From the NCBI RefSeq assembly GCF_030409635.1, contig NZ_JAUFQF010000001.1, forward strand, positions 992,001 through 1,056,000: a stretch of 64,000 nt of DNA. The letters run 5' to 3'. The first letter of the stretch is position 1. Each line of letters starts with the position of its first letter. Below the pieces are notes generated by a model. It was not told where the DNA came from and searched no databases. It worked only from the letters and a program-made list of their open reading frames with translations. The DNA is from Vibrio agarivorans. Lineage in GTDB: Bacteria; Pseudomonadota; Gammaproteobacteria; Enterobacterales; Vibrionaceae. A program made the translations under genes and the position numbers. This document shows, in pieces, positions 36,368-46,201 of the stretch.

Positions 36368-37936
36368 TTAATCTTCGTATTTATCGTGAGACACGTCTAG
36401 TTGGTAGAACGTTGCCTGTGAGTAGTCATCTAGATCGCCGCTGATGTTTTGGTTGTAAACACCGGCTTTGAAGTACATGTACTTTCCACCAACATCGTAT
36501 CCGCTATCGCTCATATCCACGACTTGAACTACGTCGTCATGGCCTTCGCGCATTAGAGTGACTGTCATTGTGTTGCCTTTCACTTCAATGCGGTAGCTGA
36601 ACACTTCGCCAAGTGCGATGCCATCTTCACCAACTTCAGCCGTCATGTCGCCCACTAGAGGGTAGAAATCCTCTTTTGTTGCATCTTGGCTTTCGTGCGC
36701 AAAGTAAACGGCACCTGTTGCTTGGTTTGGCAGTTTGCGGTAGTACAGACGAATTGGCTCATCGTTTTGGTCGTGGATCTGACCAATGATAAAGCGACCA
36801 ACTTCGTTTGCGTTACCCGTTGTTGTTGCGTGGTCGATTTTCAGTGTTGCTTCCAACACGCCGTCGATACCTGCAGCTGCTTTTAGGTCTGCTTCCGGTG
36901 CGCTAGAGAATACCCAGTTGTTCTTGTTCACACCTTTAGTGCTGATAGACTGGTCACCACGACGCATCATTTCACGAAGCTCAGTACGCGCGTATTTAGT
37001 GTTTTTCGAAGTACGAACGCCTTTCACGTAAGACTTGAAGACTAGACCACCGTCGTCAGCTGTGTAGAAGATTTCTGGGTGTTGGTAACCGTTTGCAAGG
37101 TTCCACTCAGAAACATCATCAGGCTTGCCATTTTTGTCATGGTCGAATGGTTGAGATAGGTACCAATGCGTCAAATCAAAGTTTTCACTTGGCGCGTTAC
37201 CTGCTAAAGGCTTAGCTGGTAGATTCGTTGGGACTGGAAGTGCACTGCGCGTGTCACATTTTACTGTCGTCTCACATGGGTAGACAGCAGGAGCACCGAA
37301 GTTACCTGAGCGTAGGTCTTTGCGCGCTTCTTTACGTGCTTTCTCTGCTGCTTTCATTTCAGCGATCATCGCTTGCTCTGCAGCGACAACTGCTGGTGTG
37401 ATGATATGACTAGCAGGACAAGCATTTACGTTACAGTTAACCGCCGCTAGCTCTGTTAGACTGTTCCAACCACTTTTCGTGTTGCCGTGACCAACGTATC
37501 GAACATAACGAGCTTGAACGGCAGGCTCAAACTGAAAACGCTCTAGACCAATCGCTTTACCTGAGCTCATTTGGTTCTCTAGTACCGTTGTCCAGTTTTC
37601 ACCATCAACACTCACTTGGATATCAAATATCGATTGGCGCTCATTACCTTTGCTAAATGCTGCCTGAACAGCGTCAAACTCTTGCACAGAGCCGTAGTCC
37701 AGCATTGCCCACTCACCGTCACCCGCTGATGACCAACGTGTTGTTAGGTCTTGGTCGAATAGACGATCTGGCCCATTGCCATCGTGACTGCTCGCGGTAA
37801 TCGCAACAGGAGTCAGAAGTGCTTCACCCGTTTCTTTGTTATTAGGAAACTCGACCGTTGGTTCGCTCGTGCTGGCACAACCAACCGCAAGTAAGACAGA
37901 GGAGGCTAGTAAGGTTTTTATAGTAATTTGTTTCAT
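36368..37936 (-). CDS. PL7 alginate lyase lipoprotein with CBM32 domain
   Basis: 522 residues from ATG 37936 (GGA six bases upstream). Lipobox LAVGC, so it is probably outer-membrane attached. Residues about 45-165 are a discoidin/CBM32 module (ASSHDGNGPDRLFDQDLTT, RYVRYVGHGN). A helical linker (EQAMIAEMKAAEKARKEAR) precedes the PL7 catalytic domain with its three signatures: RTELREM, QIH and YFKAGVYNQ; QIH variants prefer guluronate-containing regions. It closely resembles CBM32-PL7 lyases of alginate-degrading vibrios (AlyB-like). It would cut alginate outside the cell to oligomers; a frameshifted beta-helix protein 23 kb away may once have acted on similar glycans. Confidence 0.93.
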   Translation of the reverse strand: MKQITIKTLLASSVLLAVGCASTSEPTVEFPNNKETGEALLTPVAITASSHDGNGPDRLFDQDLTTRWSSAGDGEWAMLDYGSVQEFDAVQAAFSKGNERQSIFDIQVSVDGENWTTVLENQMSSGKAIGLERFQFEPAVQARYVRYVGHGNTKSGWNSLTELAAVNCNVNACPASHIITPAVVAAEQAMIAEMKAAEKARKEARKDLRSGNFGAPAVYPCETTVKCDTRSALPVPTNLPAKPLAGNAPSENFDLTHWYLSQPFDHDKNGKPDDVSEWNLANGYQHPEIFYTADDGGLVFKSYVKGVRTSKNTKYARTELREMMRRGDQSISTKGVNKNNWVFSSAPEADLKAAAGIDGVLEATLKIDHATTTGNANEVGRFIIGQIHDQNDEPIRLYYRKLPNQATGAVYFAHESQDATKEDFYPLVGDMTAEVGEDGIALGEVFSYRIEVKGNTMTVTLMREGHDDVVQVVDMSDSGYDVGGKYMYFKAGVYNQNISGDLDDYSQATFYQLDVSHDKYED

Positions 37937-38256
37937 ATTCAATCCATGGTTTGACTACAAAAGGCAGCATTTGTACTTGAAAACAACATTCGCAATCAGG
38001 TTGTATTGGTTCGTTCAACCAACCCTGCTTTCGATGAAACAAAATATTACATAATTTAATAATACAATTGAAAGGATGCGTGAAATATATGAGATGGAGG
38101 CCACTATTTGGTTCATTCATATACCAACCAGATCACAGTTTTGTCATATTTTAGGAAGATAAGTGTGATCTAGATTGATTAACAAATGGGGGTATTTCCG
38201 CAGCAGGGCGGTTTTGCATAGGCTATGCATGACCCAACTTGATTACTGAGACACTC

Positions 38257-38775
38257 ATGTTAAACATTGCTTTATTGAACGGCGACATTACTCAAGCCGA
38301 AGTTGACGCTATTGTAAATGCTGCAAACCCCAAAATGCTGGGTGGTGGCGGTGTTGATGGTGCCATTCATCGTGCTGCTGGCCCTGCTCTGCTTCGAGCC
38401 TGTTTCGATGTTGAAGAGAACAATGGAAAACGTTGTGGCTGGGGCGATGCAAAAATCACCAGCGCAGGAGAATTAAATGCTAAATATGTTATCCATGCCG
38501 TCGGGCCGATCTATCATCAGTTCTGTGATCCCAAAGCGGTTTTACAATCTGCATACCGCCAAGCATTAAACCTTGCGTTAGAAAACAACTGTGAGAGTGT
38601 GGCACTCCCTGCAATATCATGTGGAGCTTATGGCTATCCTCAGCCAGAAGCGGCTCAAGTCGCACTCTCTGTTTGTAGTGAGCAGAAATACAAAGGAATG
38701 CAGCTGACGTTTTACCTATTTGGTGAAGATATGCTAGAGACTTGGCAGAGTGAACTCGATAAGATTAAAGAGTAA
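38257..38775 (+). CDS. Macrodomain O-acetyl-ADP-ribose deacetylase-like (YmdB-type)
   Basis: 172 residues from ATG 38257 (an upstream TTG 38239 would add six). Macrodomain signatures: LLNGDIT, NAANPKMLGGGGVDGAI, VIHAVGP, ALPAISCGAYGYP. YmdB-like proteins remove acetyl from O-acetyl-ADP-ribose or ADP-ribose from proteins, and in E. coli YmdB also modulates RNase III. Sequence fits this group. Single gene. Confidence 0.9.
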   Translation: MLNIALLNGDITQAEVDAIVNAANPKMLGGGGVDGAIHRAAGPALLRACFDVEENNGKRCGWGDAKITSAGELNAKYVIHAVGPIYHQFCDPKAVLQSAYRQALNLALENNCESVALPAISCGAYGYPQPEAAQVALSVCSEQKYKGMQLTFYLFGEDMLETWQSELDKIKE

Positions 38776-38857
38776 CCTAAGTCTTCACAGCGTATCGCTC
38801 AGTGATATCGCTGTTGTCGCGATGGCTTGCTTTGACTTTATCAGTCCGCAAAAAACT

Positions 38858-39769
38858 CTACTCACTAAACCCTGACTTTAACCACTGCTTAAACTTCAAT
38901 ACTTTGTATTGATGCTCACGTGAGTGATTCACAATAACATAGTGATGGCTCTGACTTTTCAAGCGGGTGGGATGGGCAACGATGAGATCTCCAGCTTTAA
39001 TCGCATCCTCAACTAAAATGCTCTTAGCAAGCAACATCCCTAATCCTTGGCAGGCAGCTTCCATCGAGTTCTGAGTGTTATCAAATTCTATTTCAGGCTG
39101 AGTAAACGGCATCCCAGCGTTATGAAGATTAAACCATTCACGCCAACCTTCGCTATATCCCATGGTGGCTAGCTTAGGGTAGTTGGCAATAGTCTCTATC
39201 GATTGGCTGAAATCATGCTGACGCATAAAGCTTGGGCTCGCAACGAGAACCCACTCTTCTCGCTGTGTAATTCGCTCAAAATCACGGCCTTGCCAGTTTC
39301 CGTAGCCATTGATAATTTCGATATCAACGCTTTCACTGGCATCAGGGAACAGATTTACCGTGGAATAAAACTTTAGTTTTATATTAGGCTGTTGGCGACG
39401 AAAATCCGCCAACCTCGCCATTAACCAAGCACCACAAAAACTTTGCGAAATACGTATCGTTAGAACGTGGTCAACCTTGTTTCCGAAAAGATTTTGCGTA
39501 CCAATCTGCAGGTTATGGAATGTTTCAGTCAACAAAGGCAAATACAACATGGCTGACTCTGTTAGCTCTAACTGCCCTCCTTTGCGGACAAAGAGCTGAT
39601 CATTAAGAAAAGTCTCTAAGACCTTTATTTGTTGGGAGACTGCCCCTCTACTGACATGCAACTCCTCTGCCGCTCGTGACACACTAAGGTGACGAGCGGT
39701 TGATTCAAAGGCTTTAAGAGCAGTAAAAGGAGGCAAGGCATTCAGTGCCGCTTTTTCTATTTTAATCAT
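38858..39769 (-). CDS. LysR-family regulator of the ABC operon
   Basis: 303 residues from ATG 39769; an earlier ATG at 39802 is also open. The N-terminal HTH reads AAEELHVSRGAVSQQI after FESTARHLS, and the effector domain begins near LTIRISQSFCGAWL. It resembles GcvA-type LysR proteins. It lies 41 bp after the ABC ATPase gene on the same strand, as the last gene of the nickel/peptide ABC operon, so it may sense the imported compound and control the cluster (inference). Confidence 0.88.
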   Translation of the reverse strand: MIKIEKAALNALPPFTALKAFESTARHLSVSRAAEELHVSRGAVSQQIKVLETFLNDQLFVRKGGQLELTESAMLYLPLLTETFHNLQIGTQNLFGNKVDHVLTIRISQSFCGAWLMARLADFRRQQPNIKLKFYSTVNLFPDASESVDIEIINGYGNWQGRDFERITQREEWVLVASPSFMRQHDFSQSIETIANYPKLATMGYSEGWREWFNLHNAGMPFTQPEIEFDNTQNSMEAACQGLGMLLAKSILVEDAIKAGDLIVAHPTRLKSQSHHYVIVNHSREHQYKVLKFKQWLKSGFSE

Positions 39770-39810
39770 CGTTCTAGGCCTATTCCCTATAAGCTCTGTC
39801 AACTGACGGC

Positions 39811-41277
39811 TTAGCTCGCCTGACTTCCTTCTATGCTATTGAAAACACAATCATCATTCGCTAGTTCACCAATATGCACTACCCGCGTACATACTTGGTG
39901 CAGCATAGAGATATCGTGACTAATCAACACCGTAGCACATCCTAGCTGTGAGACTTGTTCAAAAAATAAATTCATTGTGTTGTACCCCACTAAAGGGTCT
40001 AAACGCGAGGTAGGCTCATCAGCAACGATCAGTTTTGGCTGCATCATGAGTGCGCGTAGCATAGCAAACCGCTGCAACTCGCCACCCGAAACCTGAGCGG
40101 GCTTGCGCTCAAGCAAAGCCTCATTGAGCTTTAACTGAGTAAGCAAGGCAGGAACTCTACTCTGATCTAGCCCATGCAAGCGACATAAATCCAAAAGATT
40201 CTTACCCAACGTCAGTGTGCTAGGAAATGCCGCTGGTGGATCTTGATAGAGCTTCAATGCCTTACCTTTTACTAGTGAGCTGTCGCGCCACACTTGGCCA
40301 CTATCTGCATTGGTTAAGCCAAGCAAGATGTCTGCTAACGTCGATTTTCCAGCCCCGCTGTCACCACTAATTCCGACAATCTCACCGGAAGATATAGTGA
40401 AGCCTAAATCGCTAAATAACTGCTTTCCGCCACGTTGCTTTGACAAATTAGTCGCTTTGATAAGCGCTTTCGTTGGCTTTTTCTCTGGTTGCTTGAGGTG
40501 GCTATGTTCAAGGTGTTTGGCGTGGTAGTGAGCTTGATGAGCGTCAAGCAACTGCTGGGCATACTCTGACTGAGGCTGGCTTAATATCTCATTACTTTCA
40601 CCCCGCTCAACGATGACACCATGACGCATAACAATCACTTCTCCACCGATTGCTTTTGCTACGTCGATATCGTGAGTGATGGTCAGCAGTGCCTTATTGT
40701 CTCCATGCTGTTTGAGCAGCTGGGTAACCTGTTGTGCTCGGTCACGATCGAGGCCCTTAGTGGGTTCGTCAGCAATTAGAATCTCACCTCCCGCTGCGGT
40801 AGCACACACATAAGCCGCTCGTTGTGCCATGCCGCCGGAGAGCTGGGCTGGCACTTTATCGCCATCACGATGGATACCAAGCTTAGTGAGTTGACGCTCG
40901 ACTCTTGTCTTAGCGTGTTCTTTCTCATGATTAGAAACTAGGGTCTCAACCAAACCAATCTGTTTTTCAATTAGCATAATGGGGTCTAACGATAGCCACG
41001 GCTCTTGTGGCAACATTGCTACCTTTTTGCCCCACAGCGATTCGATGTAAGCCTGATCTTTTACATCCTTACCATACACTCGCACCGAGCCTTTTGATTC
41101 AAGCCCCTTAGGTATTACGCCCATTATCGCCTGAGCCAGAATACTTTTGCCCGAACCCGTCTCACCAAGAATCGTGACTGGCTTACCCAGTGCTAAGGAT
41201 ACTGACAAGTCATCAACGATTAACGCGGATTTAGACCAGATTGACAGTGATTGTATCTCGACAACAAAATTAGACAC
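39811..41277 (-). CDS. Fused double ATPase of nickel/peptide-type ABC importer
   Basis: About 488 residues from GTG 41277, chosen because GGGAG lies six bases before it; ATG 41292 is further inside the upstream gene. Two ATPase domains in tandem: first with Walker A GETGSGKS, signature QLSGGMAQRA and Walker B EILIADEPTKG; second with GDSGAGKS, QVSGGELQRF and LIVADEPTSR. This DppDF/YejF-type fusion energises Opp/Dpp/Nik-family importers. It overlaps the second permease gene by 8 nt. Confidence 0.92.
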   Translation of the reverse strand: MSNFVVEIQSLSIWSKSALIVDDLSVSLALGKPVTILGETGSGKSILAQAIMGVIPKGLESKGSVRVYGKDVKDQAYIESLWGKKVAMLPQEPWLSLDPIMLIEKQIGLVETLVSNHEKEHAKTRVERQLTKLGIHRDGDKVPAQLSGGMAQRAAYVCATAAGGEILIADEPTKGLDRDRAQQVTQLLKQHGDNKALLTITHDIDVAKAIGGEVIVMRHGVIVERGESNEILSQPQSEYAQQLLDAHQAHYHAKHLEHSHLKQPEKKPTKALIKATNLSKQRGGKQLFSDLGFTISSGEIVGISGDSGAGKSTLADILLGLTNADSGQVWRDSSLVKGKALKLYQDPPAAFPSTLTLGKNLLDLCRLHGLDQSRVPALLTQLKLNEALLERKPAQVSGGELQRFAMLRALMMQPKLIVADEPTSRLDPLVGYNTMNLFFEQVSQLGCATVLISHDISMLHQVCTRVVHIGELANDDCVFNSIEGSQAS

Positions 41278-42058
41278 GTTCGACTCCCGCAATCAAATGA
41301 AAACTTAACACAAGCAATACAACAGCAAAGAGTGGCTGCAACAGAACCCATGCAGCATCGCTGTAGTATGGAAACAGCTCTACCATCATTAATCCAAGTT
41401 CAGCATGAGGCGGCTTGAGACCCACATAAACAAAACCAATAGAAGCTAACGCTAGTACCGAGTTACCAGCGCCAAAGCACGCTAAAGTAAACACATCTTT
41501 ACGGAAACTTGGCCATAAGTGGTTGCGAAAAATATACCAACGACCAAACCCATACAGTTGGGCAGCTTCGATCTCTGGAGTGTTAACCAATGCCATCGTT
41601 CGAGCACGAATCACTCGGAAATACTCGACCCAGAGCACCATTGATATGGCAACATAAAGAATAAAGAAAGAGCCTGGGACTAAAGCGCCCAAAAGCAACA
41701 CCAAGATCAACCCGGGTAATGCAAGCAGAACATTGACGACGAATGATAAAGCAGAGTCTACCCAGCCCTGATACCAACCTGCTAAGACACCAAGCAGCAC
41801 ACCAAGAGATGCAGAGGTGACAACACAAAACAGTGCCATCAATAACGAGGTTTGCAAGGCGCTCGACAGGCGTGCAAGGTTACTACGACCAAACTGGTCA
41901 GTACCAAGTGGTTCAGCCAACGATGGTACTGAGAATACAGCATCAAGGTTTTGCAATGCCGGATCGCCTCCCCATAGCAGTACTTCTAGAGAAATAAATA
42001 CTATTACACTGACAATGATGGCCAAACCAAATCGTTGTGAAAGCGCTAATTTGTTCAT
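41270..42058 (-). CDS. Nickel/peptide-type ABC permease (DppC/NikC-like)
   Basis: 262 residues, six or so membrane helices, the BPD transporter EAA region around EIEAAQLYGFGRWYIFRNHL. The N-terminal SLAEPLGTDQFGRSNLARL is the DppC/NikC hallmark (GTDxxGRD-like, here Ser in place of Asp). ATG overlaps the preceding permease stop as ATGA. It works as a heterodimer with the upstream permease. Confidence 0.9.
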   Translation of the reverse strand: MNKLALSQRFGLAIIVSVIVFISLEVLLWGGDPALQNLDAVFSVPSLAEPLGTDQFGRSNLARLSSALQTSLLMALFCVVTSASLGVLLGVLAGWYQGWVDSALSFVVNVLLALPGLILVLLLGALVPGSFFILYVAISMVLWVEYFRVIRARTMALVNTPEIEAAQLYGFGRWYIFRNHLWPSFRKDVFTLACFGAGNSVLALASIGFVYVGLKPPHAELGLMMVELFPYYSDAAWVLLQPLFAVVLLVLSFHLIAGVERV

Positions 42059-43002
42059 GCTAGTGCCTCTTCACGTTGTCTTGGATCAAGCGCATAGCCA
42101 AGTAGGTCAACCAGCGTATTCAACATCACGAAGATTAAACCCATAGTGAGTGCAGATCCCTGAATCATAGGTACATCACGACCAAAAATCGCGTGCGCTA
42201 AAGCATGCCCGATCCCCGGCCAAGAAAAGAGCGATTCAATCATCACGATTCCCTCAATCAAGCCGACAGCCTGGATACCAACAAAAGCGAGTACGGGTAA
42301 GGCAATATTGGGCTGAGCATGATGAGTGAAAGCTTGATCCTCAGTTAGACCTTTATAGCGAGCAAAGCGGTAGTAGGCTGAGTTTACGACATCAAAGGTC
42401 GAGTTACGGATCATTCGACTCGAAAGTGCAGCCATGGCAAGCGCCAAAGAGAGAGCTGGTAAAATGACATATTCACTGCTGCCGAATCCTGCAACAGGGA
42501 ATAATTTCAGTTTGAGGGCAAACACTAATACCATCACTAAGCCAATAACGAAGACAGGCTGAGCACGAACTAGAATCGCAAACACTAGAGAGGCTTTATC
42601 CCCTTTAGAGCCCGCGTTTCGGCCGGCATAGAGCCCTAAAGGAATCGCAATAATCAGAGAGAAGAAGCTGGCAAATAGGGCCAGTTTCAAAGAATGCCCA
42701 AGCTGGTGATACAGTTCTTGAGTTACAGGATTGCCACTAACGAGTGACTCACCTAGATTAAATTGGACAAGGTTGACCAACCATTCAAAATATTGAACGA
42801 TTGCAGGGCGGTCTAAGCCTAGCTCAGCCGTCACAGCCTCTGCTGCAGCCTGATTGACATAGTCGTAACCATAGCGTCCAGCGGCGATACGATAAGCAAA
42901 GTCCCCTGGTAACAAGCGCATTAAGATAAAGGTTAAGGTTCCTACCGCCCAGGCTACCAAACCTGCCTGCCCCAGTCGACGCAATAAAATATTAATCAGC
43001 AA
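42055..43002 (-). CDS. Nickel/peptide-type ABC permease (DppB/NikB-like)
   Basis: About 315 residues from TTG 43002, GGAG placed 7 bases before it; the frame is open to 43050 but that would overlap the binding-protein gene by 59 nt. DppB/NikB features: LGLDRPAIVQYFEWLVNL, GNPVTQELYHQLGHSLKLA and a terminal ESLFSWPGIGHALAHAI. It ends in the ATGA overlap with the next permease. Confidence 0.88.
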   Translation of the reverse strand: MLINILLRRLGQAGLVAWAVGTLTFILMRLLPGDFAYRIAAGRYGYDYVNQAAAEAVTAELGLDRPAIVQYFEWLVNLVQFNLGESLVSGNPVTQELYHQLGHSLKLALFASFFSLIIAIPLGLYAGRNAGSKGDKASLVFAILVRAQPVFVIGLVMVLVFALKLKLFPVAGFGSSEYVILPALSLALAMAALSSRMIRNSTFDVVNSAYYRFARYKGLTEDQAFTHHAQPNIALPVLAFVGIQAVGLIEGIVMIESLFSWPGIGHALAHAIFGRDVPMIQGSALTMGLIFVMLNTLVDLLGYALDPRQREEALA

Positions 43003-44524
43003 AAGACATCTCCGATGCACGGTAGTTGTTTTCAAATGGGTCGAACACAAAGTTATTAACCCGCTTATTCACCGCGACCTGCTGGGTGTAAAAAACAACC
43101 GGGATCAATGGCATCTCTTGTGCGAGGATTGCTGCTGCTTGTTGAGATAGAGACGTATAATCTTTCCCTTGCGCTGTCATCATTTGAGCAAACATGTCGT
43201 TAAGACTCGCTGATGACCAGTTCATATGGCCCCAATCACTCCCTTTATGGCTCGCCGTATCTTCTAGTAAAATCGCTAACGGGTCAGCAATCGTACCAAA
43301 GTTACGTGCCACCAGCGCAAGCTCTAAGCTGCCATCATGATGCCTTGCTGGGATCGCACTAGAGTTATCAACGCTGATACTCACGTCAACGCCAACTTCT
43401 CTAAGCTGTGCTTGAATTGCCGTGGCAATTACCGTCAACTCAGGGCGGTCGGCATAAGTCACCATATTGAGCTCAAAGCGCTCACCTTCTCTTTCAAGGA
43501 CCCCCGATCCGGTTCGATGCCACCCCTGTGCACTAAGTAATTCCTGCGCTATTTCAAGGTTGCGGTTTTGGTGCTCTATATCGCTAAGGTGCCAGTCTCC
43601 TAACGCTGGAGGAAATAGCTGGTAAGCCTGTGAATCTGGAACTCGAACGATGTGCGATGAGATACCTTCACGATCAAGCGCAAGGCTTAGCGCCTGACGT
43701 ACTTCTTTAGTATCGAGGAAGCGGTGCTGGTTATTTAGCTTGATAACCACGGTTCTCGGTATCGACTCACTCACAACATCAACCTGCTCTGAGCGGTGCA
43801 ACATATCTAAGCTCGCCGGGTCTAGTGTATAGATCAGATCGGCCTGACCGCTTTCTGCTTGTAACGCTCGGCTTTCTGCGCGATGCCCCGTGAGATAATG
43901 CAACTGCTCAATCTCAGGTAAATCTCCGTAATACTCGCCAAATCGTGCAACATTCAACTTATGTGGTGGCGCAAGCACAGCGACTTGATAAGGACCAGTA
44001 CCATGGATATCCACAACATTGCCATCACCGTCATAAGAGCCCGGCGACAATATCGCCAATGAGTAGTGAGCCATTATCGACAACAATGGTCGAAATGGCT
44101 GCTCGAGTTCAAGAGTGACCGTATGACCGACGCCTGAAATTGATTTGAGTGGTAACTGTCGAATCACTCCCGGCTTTTCCAATGCCTGTTCAATGGCGTT
44201 GACCACTGTGCTGGCAGTCATTGGTTGGAGATCGTGAAAAAATACATCATCGCGCAGTGTAAACTGCCAAACCAAACCATCGTCACTCACGTTCCAAGAC
44301 TGAGCAAGCTTGGGGGCAAGCGTGCCATCTGGCTGAACCTCAACTAAAGACTCTGCTACTTGCAATCGGGTATAGATATAACCATCTTTCGCCAAATCTT
44401 GACTGGTAAACTCAAAAGGCCCGCCAATGGTCAAGGTATTGTCTCGATCGACCGCTTGATAATCTAATAACAGCCATACCATTAATCCGAACGCTACGGC
44501 GAAAAATCCATGTTTTAACATCAA
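42992..44524 (-). CDS. Family-5 substrate-binding protein of the ABC importer
   Basis: A 510-residue periplasmic binding protein, membrane-anchored or secreted by its hydrophobic N-terminus (FFAVAFGLMVWLLLDYQA). SBP family 5 marks: VAESLVEVQPDGTLAPKLAQ, LVWQFTLRDDVFFHD, TGPYQV, IKLNNQHRFLDTKEVRQALS. The group includes peptide, nickel (NikA) and nickel-chelate binders. With HupE/UreJ immediately upstream (3 bp) a nickel or cobalt substrate is plausible (inference); no direct Ni-binding residues can be assigned here. Confidence 0.85.
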   Translation of the reverse strand: MMLKHGFFAVAFGLMVWLLLDYQAVDRDNTLTIGGPFEFTSQDLAKDGYIYTRLQVAESLVEVQPDGTLAPKLAQSWNVSDDGLVWQFTLRDDVFFHDLQPMTASTVVNAIEQALEKPGVIRQLPLKSISGVGHTVTLELEQPFRPLLSIMAHYSLAILSPGSYDGDGNVVDIHGTGPYQVAVLAPPHKLNVARFGEYYGDLPEIEQLHYLTGHRAESRALQAESGQADLIYTLDPASLDMLHRSEQVDVVSESIPRTVVIKLNNQHRFLDTKEVRQALSLALDREGISSHIVRVPDSQAYQLFPPALGDWHLSDIEHQNRNLEIAQELLSAQGWHRTGSGVLEREGERFELNMVTYADRPELTVIATAIQAQLREVGVDVSISVDNSSAIPARHHDGSLELALVARNFGTIADPLAILLEDTASHKGSDWGHMNWSSASLNDMFAQMMTAQGKDYTSLSQQAAAILAQEMPLIPVVFYTQQVAVNKRVNNFVFDPFENNYRASEMSFAD

Positions 44525-44527
44525 AAA

Positions 44528-45100
44528 CTATCCAAAAATCAGACTCATACCACCAGCGACTATAAAGCCATAGCCACTAAAAATCACCCCTTGGTGATAC
44601 CGACAATACTGTTTAGGCACCATGCCTAACATAACCCCAACAACATGGATCACCACCGAGCCCATAAAGAAGCCCTTGCGAAAGCCGGTCGGGTTGATTA
44701 AACCGCCAATCTCGATACCATGGGCATAACCGTGAAACACGCCAAAAAAGAGCACAATGGGAAGCATGACAAACAGTGAAGGCGTTGCTCGATAAGCTAT
44801 CAATGCACCAAACAGCACTAACGAAAGCGCTATCGCTGGTTCATAGTAACGAATAACCATACCCGCCTCGCCAAGGTACAACCCCACTAGCATTGAAGCG
44901 ATGAAAGCTGCCGGTACTTGCCAAATTGTTGAGCCGCCGTAGCGACTGCTCAACACGCCAACAGCGATCATTGCGAGGAGATGATCCCAACCCGTCATTG
45001 GGTGAATCACTCCACTAAGAAACCCTGCCGTGCTTTCTGCACTATGCGCGAAAGCGACCGCTGGAAAGAGGGACAATATTAAAACCAATAACCGATTCAT
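44528..45100 (-). CDS. hupE: HupE/UreJ-family nickel/cobalt permease
   Basis: 190 residues from ATG 45100 (GGAGAAG before it). Signal-like N-terminus ending AFAHSAE. HupE/UreJ signature: HPMTGWDHLLAMIAVGVL near residue 30, FFGVFHGYAHGIE near 115, FMGSVVIHVVG, six or so membrane helices. Members carry nickel or cobalt for urease, hydrogenase or B12 enzymes; no such enzyme gene is in the window. First gene of the operon with the ABC importer. Confidence 0.88.
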   Translation of the reverse strand: MNRLLVLILSLFPAVAFAHSAESTAGFLSGVIHPMTGWDHLLAMIAVGVLSSRYGGSTIWQVPAAFIASMLVGLYLGEAGMVIRYYEPAIALSLVLFGALIAYRATPSLFVMLPIVLFFGVFHGYAHGIEIGGLINPTGFRKGFFMGSVVIHVVGVMLGMVPKQYCRYHQGVIFSGYGFIVAGGMSLIFG

Positions 45101-45348
45101 GTTACTTCTCCATGTTTGTGGCACACGATAAAGCATCAATATGATAATTTTATTTCAACTGGAGTAGACCTGCTTAGGTACCAAGCTAACATTTAAATAA
45201 GATGACTAGACTATGTCACACTGATTAATGAATAACGTATGTGTTTAGAAAACCTAAACACAGATTAATTTCATGTTCATACACTTCACATAACCTCGCT
45301 ACTCAAATTTAAGTGGATTCCAAAAACAAAGTATTCCAGAGCAAAGTT

Positions 45349-46200
45349 ATGAGTAGTCAATTAAGAAAAAAGTTCAATGCGTTAATAAAACAGCCAATGA
45401 TCATATTCTCTTTAGTAGCATTGGTTATTTTAATTGTTGATGAGACTCTATTATTTGATGCACAAAGTAGAAACGTGACTGTAAGTAATGAAAACTTGAG
45501 AAAGTATGTCAATGTTAACTATGGGTTAGATAATGTCTCTATGATCCAGTCTTATATCGACTCTCTTGATAGTGTAGATAAAGATGCATTGATTAATGAG
45601 TACCTAGAAAACGAAGCGCTCTACTACTTCGCATTAAATCGTTCACTCGACAAAGATGATGAAGAGTTGAAATCGGTGATCACATCCAAGTCTAAAAATG
45701 TCATCGAGATGATGGTTAACGCTGAGCAAGCACCGCCAAATGATCGCGAGGCCAAAGCATACTTTAATCAACATAGAGAGCGTTACGACCTCGGTCAGAC
45801 ATACAACTTGATGATGGTGAACCGCCATGATGAGAAAGCGGAATTGACCGAAGAGCTCAACAGTAAAAAACATACTCTCAGACAAATCGTTTCACTCTCA
45901 AACAACCACGGCTTAGATAAGGTATACCGAGATATTAATCAGCAGAATATCATTGAAATCTTTGGTGAAGAAATCGCGAAGAATATTTCTCAGCAAGAGC
46001 GTGATATTTGGCATGGCCCCTATCAATTGGAAAACAGCCATCATTGGATAAAGCTCGAAGAGAATGAATTACAATCTGTCGAATATGCAGATGTTGCAGA
46101 TAGAGTAAAAAATGATCTTTACCAAGAGTTAGTCGATTTAGGTTATCAAACAATCATCAAAGATCTTATTAGTCAGATGCGCGTGAGAAAGAGTGTTTAG
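45349..46200 (+). CDS. Parvulin/SurA-like membrane-anchored PPIase-type protein
   Basis: 283 residues from ATG 45349; a GTG at 45313 would add twelve residues but has no binding site. One N-terminal membrane helix (MIIFSLVALVILIVDETLLF) precedes a SurA/PpiD-like chaperone region with LINEYLENEALYYFALNRS and EAKAYFNQHRERYDLG, then a parvulin-like domain that looks shortened (YNLMMVN, WHGPYQL, HHWIKL). Typical parvulin active-site His/Cys are not obvious, so it may be a chaperone only. It is the first gene of a three-gene operon with a HupE-type protein and a phosphoesterase; PpiC-HupE pairs recur in marine bacteria (from memory). Confidence 0.7.
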   Translation: MSSQLRKKFNALIKQPMIIFSLVALVILIVDETLLFDAQSRNVTVSNENLRKYVNVNYGLDNVSMIQSYIDSLDSVDKDALINEYLENEALYYFALNRSLDKDDEELKSVITSKSKNVIEMMVNAEQAPPNDREAKAYFNQHRERYDLGQTYNLMMVNRHDEKAELTEELNSKKHTLRQIVSLSNNHGLDKVYRDINQQNIIEIFGEEIAKNISQQERDIWHGPYQLENSHHWIKLEENELQSVEYADVADRVKNDLYQELVDLGYQTIIKDLISQMRVRKSV

Positions 46201-46201
46201 T